Shown one piece after another: positions 1 to 7,756 of a DNA stretch of 34,316 bases. This stretch comes from Chloroflexota bacterium (lineage in GTDB: Bacteria; Chloroflexota; Anaerolineae; UBA4142; SHND01). How positions within the stretch are numbered: position 1 is the stretch's first letter; the number at the start of each line of letters is the position of its first letter. Location: contig JACQWQ010000181.1 in assembly GCA_016209205.1 (NCBI GenBank), positions 1 through 34,316 of the forward strand, written 5' to 3'. The notes beneath the pieces are model-generated. The model saw only the letters and a program-made list of their open reading frames with translations. It ran no database searches and was not told the DNA's origin. The translations under genes were made by a program, and so were the position numbers.

Positions 1-558
1 GAGTATGGTTTGCGCTAACCAATCCGCGACTTTGTACAGAGGGCGGGGCGCCACCAGACGATTGAGGATCAGAACCAGTGCCACCGTGCCATAGTCCAGT
101 TCGGCGGCACTGGGGCAGTAGCGGTTGATGGTGGCACGCACTTGCAGGATTTCGAGCAAGCCATACAAGACCGGCAAGGCACCCAAGTGGCGGCGGAGTT
201 GGGCGCGGGTGAGCCAATCCACCAGGGTGGCGAAGCGGAGGGTGCCGGCGACCACCAGGCGCGCTAGGCGTGCGGCCCAGCGCGCCCGCTGGTAGGCGCG
301 GCGTGCGGTCTGATAGTGGCGCCACGCCCACTTGCGCCAACGGCGGCGGAGTTGCCAGGGGAACAGGGTGCCTTGCTGGGGGTCATGCGTCACGACCAGT
401 GCGACGACGGTCGGCTCGCCCAGTCGCATTGCTCCCGTCCAGCTGAAGCTCAAGGCCAGCAGAATCAAGAACCAGCCGAGCCAGAGTAAGGATTCGTCCA
501 ACAATAACTTGAGCAGTTTGCCATTAAAGTGCCCCAAGAATCGCCATTGTAAACGATT
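1..558 (-). CDS. Partial transposase, IS1634/DUF4277-like, N-terminal half
   Basis: The minus strand is open from 558 to the left edge, preceded by an in-frame TGA at 559-561, so the gene continues outside the window. The distal part reads LGALPVLYGLLEILQV, then INRYCPSAAELDYGTVALV, ILNRLVAPRPLYKVADWLAQ. This is the pattern of the N-terminal DUF4277 region of IS1634-type DDE transposases (helical domain, then NRL.(A/S)P.PLY...W). About 90 residues rich in Arg, Trp and hydrophobics precede it. The catalytic DDE core lies beyond the edge. The start is unclear: the first ATG is at 429 and TTG codons lie upstream. The family call rests on motif memory only. Confidence 0.6.
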
Positions 559-629
559 TCATGCCGGCTTTTTGTGGAAAAGTGCTCAACTTATTTATGG
601 ACGAGTCCTAAGGTGTGCATCCAACGCGT

Positions 630-700
630 TTTTGTGGTAGCGTCCATGTGGAGCGCTCCGGTAGAGTGTGGTTACGTACACTCTATACTCTACCACAAAA
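630..700. repeat. Nested inverted repeats, possible IS end
   Basis: TTTTGTGGTAG (630-640) is the exact reverse complement of CTACCACAAAA (690-700). Inside it, TAGAGTGT (662-669) pairs with ACACTCTA (678-685) around an 8-nt loop. The structure lies upstream of the transposase frame and could be its terminal inverted repeat or an independent palindromic element. No coding sequence was found between 559 and 860. Confidence 0.5.
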
Positions 701-748
701 GGGGCGCTCTATCGCTATCCGCTTGTTAAAGTGCGAAATTTAGGCTAA

Positions 749-827
749 GCACACGAAGAATCTTGGTGTCCTTCGTGTGCTTCGTGGATCACTCGGTTGG
801 CGGACATGCTGTCGCATGTCGCCAACC
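749..827. repeat. Two hairpins upstream of the kinase genes
   Basis: GCACACGAAG (749-758) pairs with CTTCGTGTGC (771-780). GGTTGGCGGACATG (795-808) pairs almost fully with CATGTCGCCAACC (815-827). They occupy the gap before the first kinase gene. No A/U-rich tract follows, so they look like repeats rather than terminators. Confidence 0.55.
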
Positions 828-847
828 TCTGTATGCTCTCTGAAAAT

Positions 848-868
848 GTGACGGGTGACGGGTGACGG
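848..868 (+). repeat. GTGACGG heptamer x3
   Basis: Three perfect tandem copies of GTGACGG end just before the first kinase gene. The preceding bases (CTGAAAAT) resemble those next to the inverted copy at 3523-3545, so the first two kinase genes are bracketed by inverted copies of the same array. Confidence 0.8.
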
Positions 869-870
869 AA

Positions 871-2202
871 ATGGATATTCGTTTGCTGCGCGATCCCGCG
901 CTGGCTGAATTGCACACCGCGATTCATGCGGACGCGATGCGCGCCGTGCTCACGGATGCGTTGCGTGAATTTGCCGCGCCGCAGCTCGTCGTCACAAACT
1001 GCCGCATCGCGTACGTGCGCTATTCCCCCGGCAAGAGCTGTGTCGTGTTGTACAAGATGGTGGTGCATGACTCGCGCCGCGACGAGCAAAAAACGCTGCT
1101 CATTTCCGGCAAGTTTTATCCCGACGACGAAGGATGCCGGGTGTCTGAGCGTGCAAGCACCCGCGCGCTCGCCGACTTGGTCGCGCGCCAGCGCAGATTC
1201 CCGCTCAAAGCGGCGCTGATGTATGTGCCCGCGCGGCGACTGCTGCTTCAAGTCTATCCGCTCGACGTGCGGCTCCCGGGCTTGGCGCACGCAACGAATG
1301 AATTCGTTACTACGGGACGCGCAACGAATGAATCCGTTACTACTGCGCCGGTGAGCTATAAACCATGGCGTAGATGCGTGCTCCGCTGTGATGCCGCGCC
1401 GCCGCAGCCAACCTTATTTGCCAAGGTGTACCGCGACGAACGCGGCGCGCGTTTGTACGACATCCAGCAGCGGCTTGCCAGCGCGTTCCACGCGCATCCG
1501 CAGCTGCGCGTCGCGTCGCCGTTCGACTACCTGCCAGACCAACAAACGCTGCTGCTCCGGCAAATGCCCGGCAAGCCCCTGCTCGAAATTTGGCGGCGCG
1601 CCGACGATGCCGCCCTTGTACAGAGCGCGGCGATGGTCGCGCGCGCGCTCGCCGCGTTCCACCGTGCGCCGGTTTACGATGTTCCGCTCAAAACGCTGGC
1701 GGTCGAAATTGCCGCGCTGCGCGAGCAAGCTGCATCGCTGGAACCGATCGCGCCCGAGTTGAGCCGCCGCGTGTCGAGCATTCTGGACACATTGTCCGAG
1801 ACAGCGGCACGGGTGCAAGAACAGCCAGTATTCGCGCACGGCGCGTGGCGTCACAATCAACTATTGTTCGATGCCGGACGCGTCGCGATTCTGGACGCGG
1901 ACACCTGCTGCCGGGCAGACCCCGCGCTCGACGTGGGGAACTTTTTGGCAAACTTGACGCGACTTGGGCTGCGGCGCTCCATCGCTGACGATTTGATCGA
2001 ACAAGTGAGACGCAATTTTCTTGCAAGTTATCGCCAAGCGAACCCGCAGCTCGACCCGCGCGCGGTCACGGCGTTTGAAGCGGCGGCTTTGGTAAAAATC
2101 ATTTTGCGATCCATTTTTACGCTCGACGCCGCGAGCTGTCACCGGAGCGAGGACTTGGTGCGCGCGGCAGAGCGGCTGGCTGCGCAGGAAGGCGAAAGAT
2201 GA
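871..2202 (+). CDS. APH-fold phosphotransferase-like protein 1 (443 aa)
   Basis: Aminoglycoside-phosphotransferase/choline-kinase fold; substrate unknown. A first N-lobe-like segment (YSPGKSCVVLYK ... LISGKFY) is followed by a second one (YKPWRRCVLR ... LFAKVY), the latter holding the probable ATP-binding Lys. The C-lobe has HGAWRHNQLLF at about residue 323 and ILDADTCC...DPALDVGNFLANL. The canonical Brenner motif is HGDxxxxN; here the catalytic Asp is Ala and the Asn is Gln, so activity is doubtful. The metal-binding DxD and the DPALDVG helix remain. ATG 871 is preferred over GTG 862, which lies inside the heptamer repeat. The gene overlaps the next by 4 nt (ATGA). Two 10-residue repeats near residues 141-160 come from an inserted repeat. 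Confidence 0.75.
   Translation: MDIRLLRDPALAELHTAIHADAMRAVLTDALREFAAPQLVVTNCRIAYVRYSPGKSCVVLYKMVVHDSRRDEQKTLLISGKFYPDDEGCRVSERASTRALADLVARQRRFPLKAALMYVPARRLLLQVYPLDVRLPGLAHATNEFVTTGRATNESVTTAPVSYKPWRRCVLRCDAAPPQPTLFAKVYRDERGARLYDIQQRLASAFHAHPQLRVASPFDYLPDQQTLLLRQMPGKPLLEIWRRADDAALVQSAAMVARALAAFHRAPVYDVPLKTLAVEIAALREQAASLEPIAPELSRRVSSILDTLSETAARVQEQPVFAHGAWRHNQLLFDAGRVAILDADTCCRADPALDVGNFLANLTRLGLRRSIADDLIEQVRRNFLASYRQANPQLDPRAVTAFEAAALVKIILRSIFTLDAASCHRSEDLVRAAERLAAQEGER
1291..1343 (+). repeat. In-frame duplicated 23-bp repeat inside kinase 1
   Basis: Two 23-bp copies (1291-1313 and 1321-1343) differ at one base and sit 30 bp apart, so they encode ATNEFVTTGR and ATNESVTTAP in tandem. Each starts GCAACGAATGAAT and ends CGTTACTAC. 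An inverted copy identical over 21 bp to the first lies between tusA and the dsrE3A-like gene at 23112-23134. The paralogous kinases lack this stretch. Confidence 0.85.
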
Positions 2203-3512
2203 TGTGGAACGATGCGCGACTCCCGGCGCTCGAACGCTTGTTGAACCGACAGGCGCTGTGCGGGCTGCTGCAAGAAACATTGGTCAACGACGCGACGGTA
2301 CAGAGCTGCCGCATTCAAGACATGACGTACGACCCGGGGCAACGCGTCACCATTCTGTACGCGGTCGAACTCGCCGCGCCGCGTGACCGCGCGCACGCGC
2401 GCCACCACGTTGTCGCCAAATTGTTCCACGCGCCGGAGGAGGCGACAGCAGCATTTGCATCCGCCCGGCAGCTCGCCGCACAGGCGACGAATGAACATGG
2501 TGTGTGGAAGTCAAAGGCAGCATATCGGCAAGACGATGGCTTGGTGCTCGAGGTCTTTCCGGTAGACGATATGCTGCCGGGACTGCTGCTCGCCGCGCAG
2601 CCGCGGACGGTTCAGCCGCTCCTCGCAGCGGACTTGGCGGAATCGAGCAATGGAGGCGACGTACAAGCGGAATTACTGCGCTACCGCGCGGGACGCCGGG
2701 CGACGCTGCGCTATCGCTTGCGCGACGGCAGTATGATCTATGGCAAGGTCTATCCGCCCGGCAAGGGGCGGCAGACATTCCAGCTCATGCAAGCTGTGTG
2801 GTCGGCGAACATTGCCCCGCGCGATTTGATGACCGCCGAACCGCTTGCTTTTTTCGACGAGTACGGGCTTTTGCTGCAAGGGGCAGTCCCCGGTCGCTCC
2901 CTCAAGGACTTGAATTCCGGTTGTGACGCGGGGAATGTGATGCCTCGCGTTGCGCGCGGCTTGGCGGCGCTGCACGCCCGCGCGCCCGTGGTGGGTCCGC
3001 GTTATGACGCCCGCGATGATCTCGCGCGTCTGCGGCGGCACACGCGGCGAATCGCGCGCCTCGTCCCGGAACTCGCGCGGCGGCTGGATGATTGCCTTGA
3101 AATTTTAGAACGCGGCGCAGATTCGAGCGCGCTCCAATTTTGCCTGACTCACGGCGATTGCAAGCCGAGTCAACTCTTGATTGACGGGCGCAGCGTGGGC
3201 TTGATTGATTTCGATCACGCGGGGAGCGCGGACCCGGCGCGGGATGTCGGCGCTTTTCTCGCGACGCTGGAAAAATATCGGGCGAGTGAACCGGAAACCA
3301 ATTGGGCTGCCGCGCCGCCGATTGCGGCAGCGACTGGCAGCGACGAGTCGCTTGGCGCGAAGGAATCGCGCTGGTTCAAAAAGCCGTACGCGCCTTTCGA
3401 CGCAGCCCCTATTCCCAGCTGTCCGCGCGGCTGGTGGAAATTGCACAAGAAAAACTCGCGCGTACATTGTCAACGGATGGTGCGCTGGAATACAGCGCGA
3501 GAAAGCGGATGA
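2199..3512 (+). CDS. APH-fold phosphotransferase-like protein 2, C-terminus frameshifted
   Basis: Paralogue of its neighbours. It has a first N-lobe-like segment (YDPGQRVTILYAVEL ... VVAKLFH) and a second one (YRAGRRATLRYRL ... IYGKVYPP). A conserved block AFFDEYGLLLQGAVPGRSLK follows, then the C-lobe THGDCKPSQLLID with LIDFDHAGSADPARDVGAFLATL. The Brenner Asp is present; the Asn position is Gln. After about residue 365 the reading frame stops matching the paralogues. The expected tail (ALVQKAVRAFRRSPY, compare ALLRKSVRAFYSSPR in protein 3) is found in the +2 frame at about 3370-3490. This indicates a frameshift, apparently with a small deletion, near 3290-3360. Start ATG 2199 or 2202 overlaps the previous stop, suggesting translational coupling. 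Confidence 0.7.
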   Translation: MMWNDARLPALERLLNRQALCGLLQETLVNDATVQSCRIQDMTYDPGQRVTILYAVELAAPRDRAHARHHVVAKLFHAPEEATAAFASARQLAAQATNEHGVWKSKAAYRQDDGLVLEVFPVDDMLPGLLLAAQPRTVQPLLAADLAESSNGGDVQAELLRYRAGRRATLRYRLRDGSMIYGKVYPPGKGRQTFQLMQAVWSANIAPRDLMTAEPLAFFDEYGLLLQGAVPGRSLKDLNSGCDAGNVMPRVARGLAALHARAPVVGPRYDARDDLARLRRHTRRIARLVPELARRLDDCLEILERGADSSALQFCLTHGDCKPSQLLIDGRSVGLIDFDHAGSADPARDVGAFLATLEKYRASEPETNWAAAPPIAAATGSDESLGAKESRWFKKPYAPFDAAPIPSCPRGWWKLHKKNSRVHCQRMVRWNTARESG

Positions 3513-3522
3513 GCGGATGAAA

Positions 3523-3545
3523 CCCCGTCACCCGTCACCCGTCAC
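3523..3545 (-). repeat. Inverted GTGACGG heptamer array
   Basis: Three tandem CCGTCAC units, the reverse complement of the array at 848-868, directly after the second kinase gene. Confidence 0.8.
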
Positions 3546-3579
3546 ATTCTGATAGACAACTCGAGTTAAAGTCGGATAA

Positions 3580-3648
3580 TGTCATGCTGAGGGACGAAGC
3601 ATCTCTGGTTGCCGCGTAGAGATTCTTCACGCTGTTCAGAATGACATG
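3580..3648. repeat. Palindromic repeat, GTCATGCTGAGGGACG type
   Basis: The element begins TGTCATGCTGAGGGACGAAG, ends TTCAGAATGACAT, and can fold on itself. A close copy lies at 7372-7439 with the same GACGAAGCATCTCTGG and TAGAGATTCTTCA blocks. It fills the gap between kinases 2 and 3. Confidence 0.8.
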
Positions 3649-3687
3649 CTACGAACTTTATTTGAATGCTCTATGAGAGGGACGCGC

Positions 3688-5073
3688 ATGGATAATTCTC
3701 TGGCTCTGGAGGATGCAGACCTACCCGCGCTCGGAGTGATTCTGAATAAAAAGGCGATGCTCGAATTGACGCGGCAGTATCTCTTGGCGAAAGGCGCGCA
3801 AGTCGAGCATTGGCGCATCGCGCACCGGACGTATTCGCCGCGCGAGAGCTGCACGGTTTCTTTCGCCGTAGCATTGCGCGATGACGCCAGAGCGCCTTTA
3901 CAACAGGGATGGGTCGTCGGCAGATTGTACCGCACGCGCGAACAAGCCGAGACGGCGTACAACCAAACCCGCGCGCTCGTCCAAGCCACAGACACCCCAG
4001 CAAATTTTTGGCAAACCCAAGTCGTTTACCTCGATACCCAGCGGCTGGTCCTTCAAGTCTTTGCGTTCGATCATGAACTGCCCGGTCTGGTCTCGGCGAC
4101 GAACATGCAGAGCATCAGCCAACGCTTGGCGGCATTCTTGCCGCCGGCGCGCCTTGCCAATCCTCTCCGAATCGAACCACTGCGTTATCGTCCCGGGCAT
4201 CGCTGCGTACTGCGTTACGATCTTGGTCCAGCACAACACATTTACGGGAAGGTCTTTCCCCCGGCGAATGGAAAACAAACCTTTCAATTAATGCAGGCGC
4301 TCCATGCCAGCGTTGACCGAGACGCGCTTCTCGTGGCAGAGCCGATTGCCTTTTTTCCCGAACACAGCTTGCTGGTGCAAAGCGCCGTTCCGGGGCGTTC
4401 CCTGAAAGAAATCCTGCGGGACGCGCCGGATCCTGGCGCAGCCCAAGCGGAAGCGCGCCAGGTTGATATGCGTGCAGTTCTTGGCCGGGTTGCGCAGGCG
4501 CTCGCGACGCTGCACCGACAAGCGCCGTTGCTTGGTCCAACGTACGATCCGATTGACGACCTCGAGCGCATAGAGCAAGAGATCGAGCGCATCGCCAGCA
4601 TCGCGCCAAAACTGGCGGTCGCGCTGAATGGCATCTGTTTGGCTCTGCGCCGAGGACCCGCCGCCAGTTCCTCTACGCGTTGTCTTACACATGGCGATTT
4701 CAAACCGAGTCAGGTGCTGATTGGCGCGACGATTGGGCTGACTGATTTTGATCGCGCGGCGTTGAGTGACCCGGCGCGCGATGTCGGGAATTTCCTCGCC
4801 TCACTGCGCCAAGACCGGGCGCACCTTGCGGGGTCGGCGGCAGCGTTCGACGCGTTGGCGGCGGCGTTCGTTCAGGCATACCGTGACGCGTCCGGCGCGG
4901 GCGTGGACTTGGGCCGGGTGAATTGGTATGAAACTTGCGCGCTGCTCCGCAAATCCGTGCGCGCGTTCTACAGCAGCCCGCGCGCGTCCACAGCGGCGGC
5001 GCTGGCAGATGCCGCACAAGCAAGACAGACCCAACTTGGGTCTGTGGAGCTGACGAAATGGCAGCCCGTGTGA
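3688..5073 (+). CDS. APH-fold phosphotransferase-like protein 3 (461 aa), intact
   Basis: The best preserved of the four paralogues; substrate unknown. Residues about 43-95 form a first N-lobe-like segment (YSPRESCTVSFAVAL ... VVGRLYRTREQAETAYNQ). Residues about 163-205 form a second (YRPGHRCVLRYDL ... IYGKVFPPANGKQTFQLMQ) with Lys188 in the ATP-lysine position. The hinge region is FFPEHSLLVQSAVPGRSLKEIL. The C-lobe has HGDFKPSQVLI (His335, Asp337) and LTDFDRAALSDPARDVGNFLASL; Gln replaces the usual metal-binding Asn. ATG 3688 is chosen because GAGAGG lies 7 nt upstream; the codons before it derive from the preceding repeat. The 3' end overlaps the next gene by 16 bp, so they form one operon. 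Confidence 0.78.
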   Translation: MDNSLALEDADLPALGVILNKKAMLELTRQYLLAKGAQVEHWRIAHRTYSPRESCTVSFAVALRDDARAPLQQGWVVGRLYRTREQAETAYNQTRALVQATDTPANFWQTQVVYLDTQRLVLQVFAFDHELPGLVSATNMQSISQRLAAFLPPARLANPLRIEPLRYRPGHRCVLRYDLGPAQHIYGKVFPPANGKQTFQLMQALHASVDRDALLVAEPIAFFPEHSLLVQSAVPGRSLKEILRDAPDPGAAQAEARQVDMRAVLGRVAQALATLHRQAPLLGPTYDPIDDLERIEQEIERIASIAPKLAVALNGICLALRRGPAASSSTRCLTHGDFKPSQVLIGATIGLTDFDRAALSDPARDVGNFLASLRQDRAHLAGSAAAFDALAAAFVQAYRDASGAGVDLGRVNWYETCALLRKSVRAFYSSPRASTAAALADAAQARQTQLGSVELTKWQPV

Positions 5074-6080
5074 CCGTGAAAACTTGCGCTGCCTTCGCCG
5101 ATCCCGCCCTGCCCGGGCTGACCGCCGCGCTGGATTTGCCGCGCGTTGAATCAATGCTGCGCGGCGCGCGGAATGCGAACGGGCAGCCGTTTGCCGTGAC
5201 GGGCGTCGAGCTCGTCGCCCACAAACCCGGGCAGCGCTGCGTGCTGCGCTACACGCTGAAACCGTTGGACGGCACTCTACGCGCGCAGCAAACTTTGATT
5301 GCGAAATTGTACAACCGGCGGCGACTCGCCGCGCGCGTCTTTGACGTGATGCTCGCGCTGTGGCGTCGGCCCTTTAACGGCAGATCTTTCAGGATCCCGG
5401 AACCGTTGGGCCATAACGCGGAATTGGGGATTTTGTTTCAAGAGGATGTGCGCGGGCGCGACCTGCGCGAGCTTTTGGGGACGCCACAAGCGGACACTGC
5501 CCTGCGCCTCACTGCTGCGTGGTTGCGCCAGCTCCATCATGCGCCGCCGAGCGAGAACCTGCGCGATTGCATCCCGCGGCACGAAATCGAAAAGGCGCAC
5601 AGTTGGAGCGACGCGCTCATCCGCGCGAACGCGCACTGGCGTACACAGATCGAGTTTCTGGTCGAACGACTAACGGGGCAGTCGTGGATCGGCGAACCGA
5701 TTCCGCGCGTTCCGATTCATCGGGACTTTTATTACGCGCACGTACTGATCGCGGGCTGCCAACTGATCGTGCTTGATTTCGATACACTGGCGCTGGGCGA
5801 CTCACTCTTCGACCTCGGACACTTTTGGGGACACTTGGTCGCGCGCGCGTCGGCTGACCAATCCGCGTTGTATACGCCCGACGCGCAAACGTTCCTCAGC
5901 GCGTATGGCGTCGAACGCGACAGCCGCGCGTTCGCGCGCATCGCGAGCTATGCTGCGCTGACGTGTCTCAAGTTGGCGTTTACGCTGTGCCAGCGCAAGC
6001 TGCCCGAACTGTGGACCAAAGGCGAATTGCTGCTCAAGCAGGCAGACCGATTTCTCCAATCAGTCACCAGTGATCAGTGA
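5058..6080 (+). CDS. APH-fold phosphotransferase-like protein 4 (340 aa), single N-lobe
   Basis: The shortest member of the cluster. It has one N-lobe segment only (HKPGQRCVLRYTL ... LIAKLYNRRRLAARVFD), then ILFQEDVRGRDLRELL as hinge. The C-lobe has IHRDFYYAHVLI and VLDFDTLALGDSLFDLGHFWGHL. The catalytic His and Asp are present (HRD), and His replaces the usual Asn of HGDxxxxN. ATG 5058 sits 13 nt before the stop of protein 3; an open frame continues upstream to 4935 but overlaps the neighbour heavily. The last codons (about SVTSDQ) lie in the heptamer repeat that follows. The substrate may be a sugar, lipid or small alcohol; nothing here decides. Confidence 0.72.
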   Translation: MAARVTVKTCAAFADPALPGLTAALDLPRVESMLRGARNANGQPFAVTGVELVAHKPGQRCVLRYTLKPLDGTLRAQQTLIAKLYNRRRLAARVFDVMLALWRRPFNGRSFRIPEPLGHNAELGILFQEDVRGRDLRELLGTPQADTALRLTAAWLRQLHHAPPSENLRDCIPRHEIEKAHSWSDALIRANAHWRTQIEFLVERLTGQSWIGEPIPRVPIHRDFYYAHVLIAGCQLIVLDFDTLALGDSLFDLGHFWGHLVARASADQSALYTPDAQTFLSAYGVERDSRAFARIASYAALTCLKLAFTLCQRKLPELWTKGELLLKQADRFLQSVTSDQ

Positions 6081-6156
6081 TTAGTCATCAGTCATCAGTT
6101 GTCAGTCATCAGTTGACAGTCACTGATTACTGGTCACTGAACACTGATGACTGATC
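6060..6156. repeat. CAGTGAT/GTCATCA heptamer array
   Basis: Imperfect 7-bp tandem units of the type CAGTGAT and GTCATCA occur in opposite orientations and can form a long hairpin. The array supplies the end of kinase 4 and reaches the ribosome-binding site of the next gene. A related array lies at 29084-29198. Confidence 0.8.
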
Positions 6157-6170
6157 AAAGGAGTGGCATA

Positions 6171-7269
6171 GTGTGGAGACAAGTAACGAGACTGGGTATC
6201 TTGGTGACATTCATGCTGGCTGTGGTCGCGTGCCAGTCCTTGGCTGTCGTTGTAACTCCCAGCGCGCGACCGATCCAAGCGCAAGCCCTTGACCCCAAGC
6301 CATCGCTTCTGCCCACGGCGAACGCGACGCCCAAGCTCACAAAAACGCGACGTGCCAGCAGAACACCCGAAGCTACACGCACGCGTCGCCCGAGCAGAAC
6401 GCCAAAGCCAATAAACGCATCGCAAGCCAACTTGACCCCGACGCGCGTTGCTACCGAGACTGCGACCCCGGTCGTCACTGCGCGCCAAGGCGATGTCACC
6501 ACTGAACCCGACTTGAAAGTTGCATTCATCGGCGATTCTGGGAATGGCAGCGAATTTGAACAGGTGTTGGAACTCGTCAAGGCCGAAGGCGCCGACTTGG
6601 TCTTGCACCAGGGCGATTTTGATTACGAAGGGCAGCCCGATGCTCTTGACGCAATACCTGAATGATGAAATGTATGCTGTGACCTTCAAAGGTTTGAAAA
6701 TCGTTTTTGTCGGCGAGGCGGGTGAGCGCGCCGGAGATTCGACGTATGCGCCGTTTATCGAACGACAGCTCGCGGGGGATGACCATCTCTGGAAAATTTG
6801 CAGCTGGCACAAGAACCAGAAGGCGATGCAGATTGGGGGAAAAAGTGATGACATGGGATGGAAGGTGTATGAAACCTGCAAAGCGCACGGCGCAATTATC
6901 GCGACCGCGCACGAACATAGTTACCATCGCACCAAGACGTTGACCAACATTCAAGATCAAATCGTTGACCCGGATTGGTCGGACCCGAATCGCTTGCGCG
7001 TCGCGCCGGGAGCAACGTTCGTCTTCGTGTCCGGCTTGGGTGGCAAGAGTATTCGCGATCAGGAGCGCTGCCTGCCGACGACATATCCCTATGGCTGCAA
7101 AGGCGAGTGGGCAAAAATCTACACGCGTGACCAGCGCGCCCGCTACGGCGCGTTATTCATCACCTTTAATGTTGGGGGAAATTCGCAGCGGGCGGAAGGG
7201 TATTTCAAAAATGTCGAAGGGGAGCTTGTGGACGAATTCGAGGTGATAGCAGACGCGGGTTCGCCGTGA
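6171..7269 (+). pseudogene. Metallophosphoesterase lipoprotein, broken by internal deletion
   Basis: The start is GTG 6171 with AAAGGAG 7 nt upstream. The N-terminus is a lipoprotein signal (LGILVTFMLAVVAC) followed by a Thr/Pro/Arg-rich linker typical of exported proteins. A calcineurin-like phosphoesterase domain then begins: VAFIGDSGNGSEFEQVL, LVLHQGDFDYEG. The frame ends at 6665. The remainder continues in another frame from about 6640: GLKIVFVGEAGE, WKICSWHKNQKAMQ, IIATAHEHSYHRT, ATFVFVSGLGGKSIRD. The region that should carry the metal-binding GNHD motif is absent, so a deletion of perhaps 150 bp or more with a frame change has occurred. The product is very unlikely to be active. Confidence 0.75.
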
Positions 7270-7303
7270 ATCCCCCGTCTGCGTCCAGCGGCGCAATGTT
7301 GGT

Positions 7304-7664
7304 AACTCACCTTACGCAGGATTGTCATTCTGAGATGCCCAGCCCACGCGGGCTGCGTGACCCGCAGAAACTGTCATGCTGAGGGACGAAGCATCTCTGG
7401 TTTGGCATAGAGATTCTTCAGTCCCTTCAGAATGACAGTTGGCAGTTTCTGTGCAGCCGTTCCTTCGATTCCTCAGGACAAGTTCTCTGGCTGGCGAAAA
7501 TAGAGATTCTTGCTTCGGCTATCGCTCAGCACCGCAAAAACCGCTGCACAGGACTTGTCATATCGAGCGGAGCGAGATATCTCACTCCGTTCGATATGAC
7601 AGTCCTGAGCCCATACAGCCCCTGCGGGCTGACCATCTCAGAATGACAGTGCGTAAGGTGAGTT
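7304..7664. repeat. Nested palindromic elements
   Basis: The outermost arms are AACTCACCTTACGC (7304-7317) and GCGTAAGGTGAGTT (7651-7664). The next arms are TTGTCATTCTGAGA and CATCTCAGAATGACA. Inside lies a GTCATGCTGAGGGACG element (7372-7439) and a GCACAGGACTTGTCATATCGA element (about 7547-7650), itself a palindrome. This fills most of the gap between the phosphoesterase and the ligase gene; no gene was seen in it. Confidence 0.8.
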
Positions 7665-7716
7665 GGCACAGCAGTCCAACCATGTGGTGAGCATAGTCGA
7701 ACCATGCTGTGCCAAC
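7662..7716. repeat. GTTGGCACAGCA inverted repeat
   Basis: GTTGGCACAGCA (7662-7673) and TGCTGTGCCAAC (7705-7716) are exact inverted copies, about 40 bp downstream of the ligase stop. The structure could act as a transcription terminator for the minus-strand operon, but no T-run follows, so it is listed as a repeat. Confidence 0.6.
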
Positions 7717-7756
7717 AAGAATACTGCCGTGCCAACACTTGCCGCTGCGGGAGCAC

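Noticed and set aside
332..640. Plus-strand open frame of 102 codons
   Set aside because: It is antisense to the partial transposase and has no recognisable domain; its sequence is Arg/Ser-rich as expected of a shadow frame.
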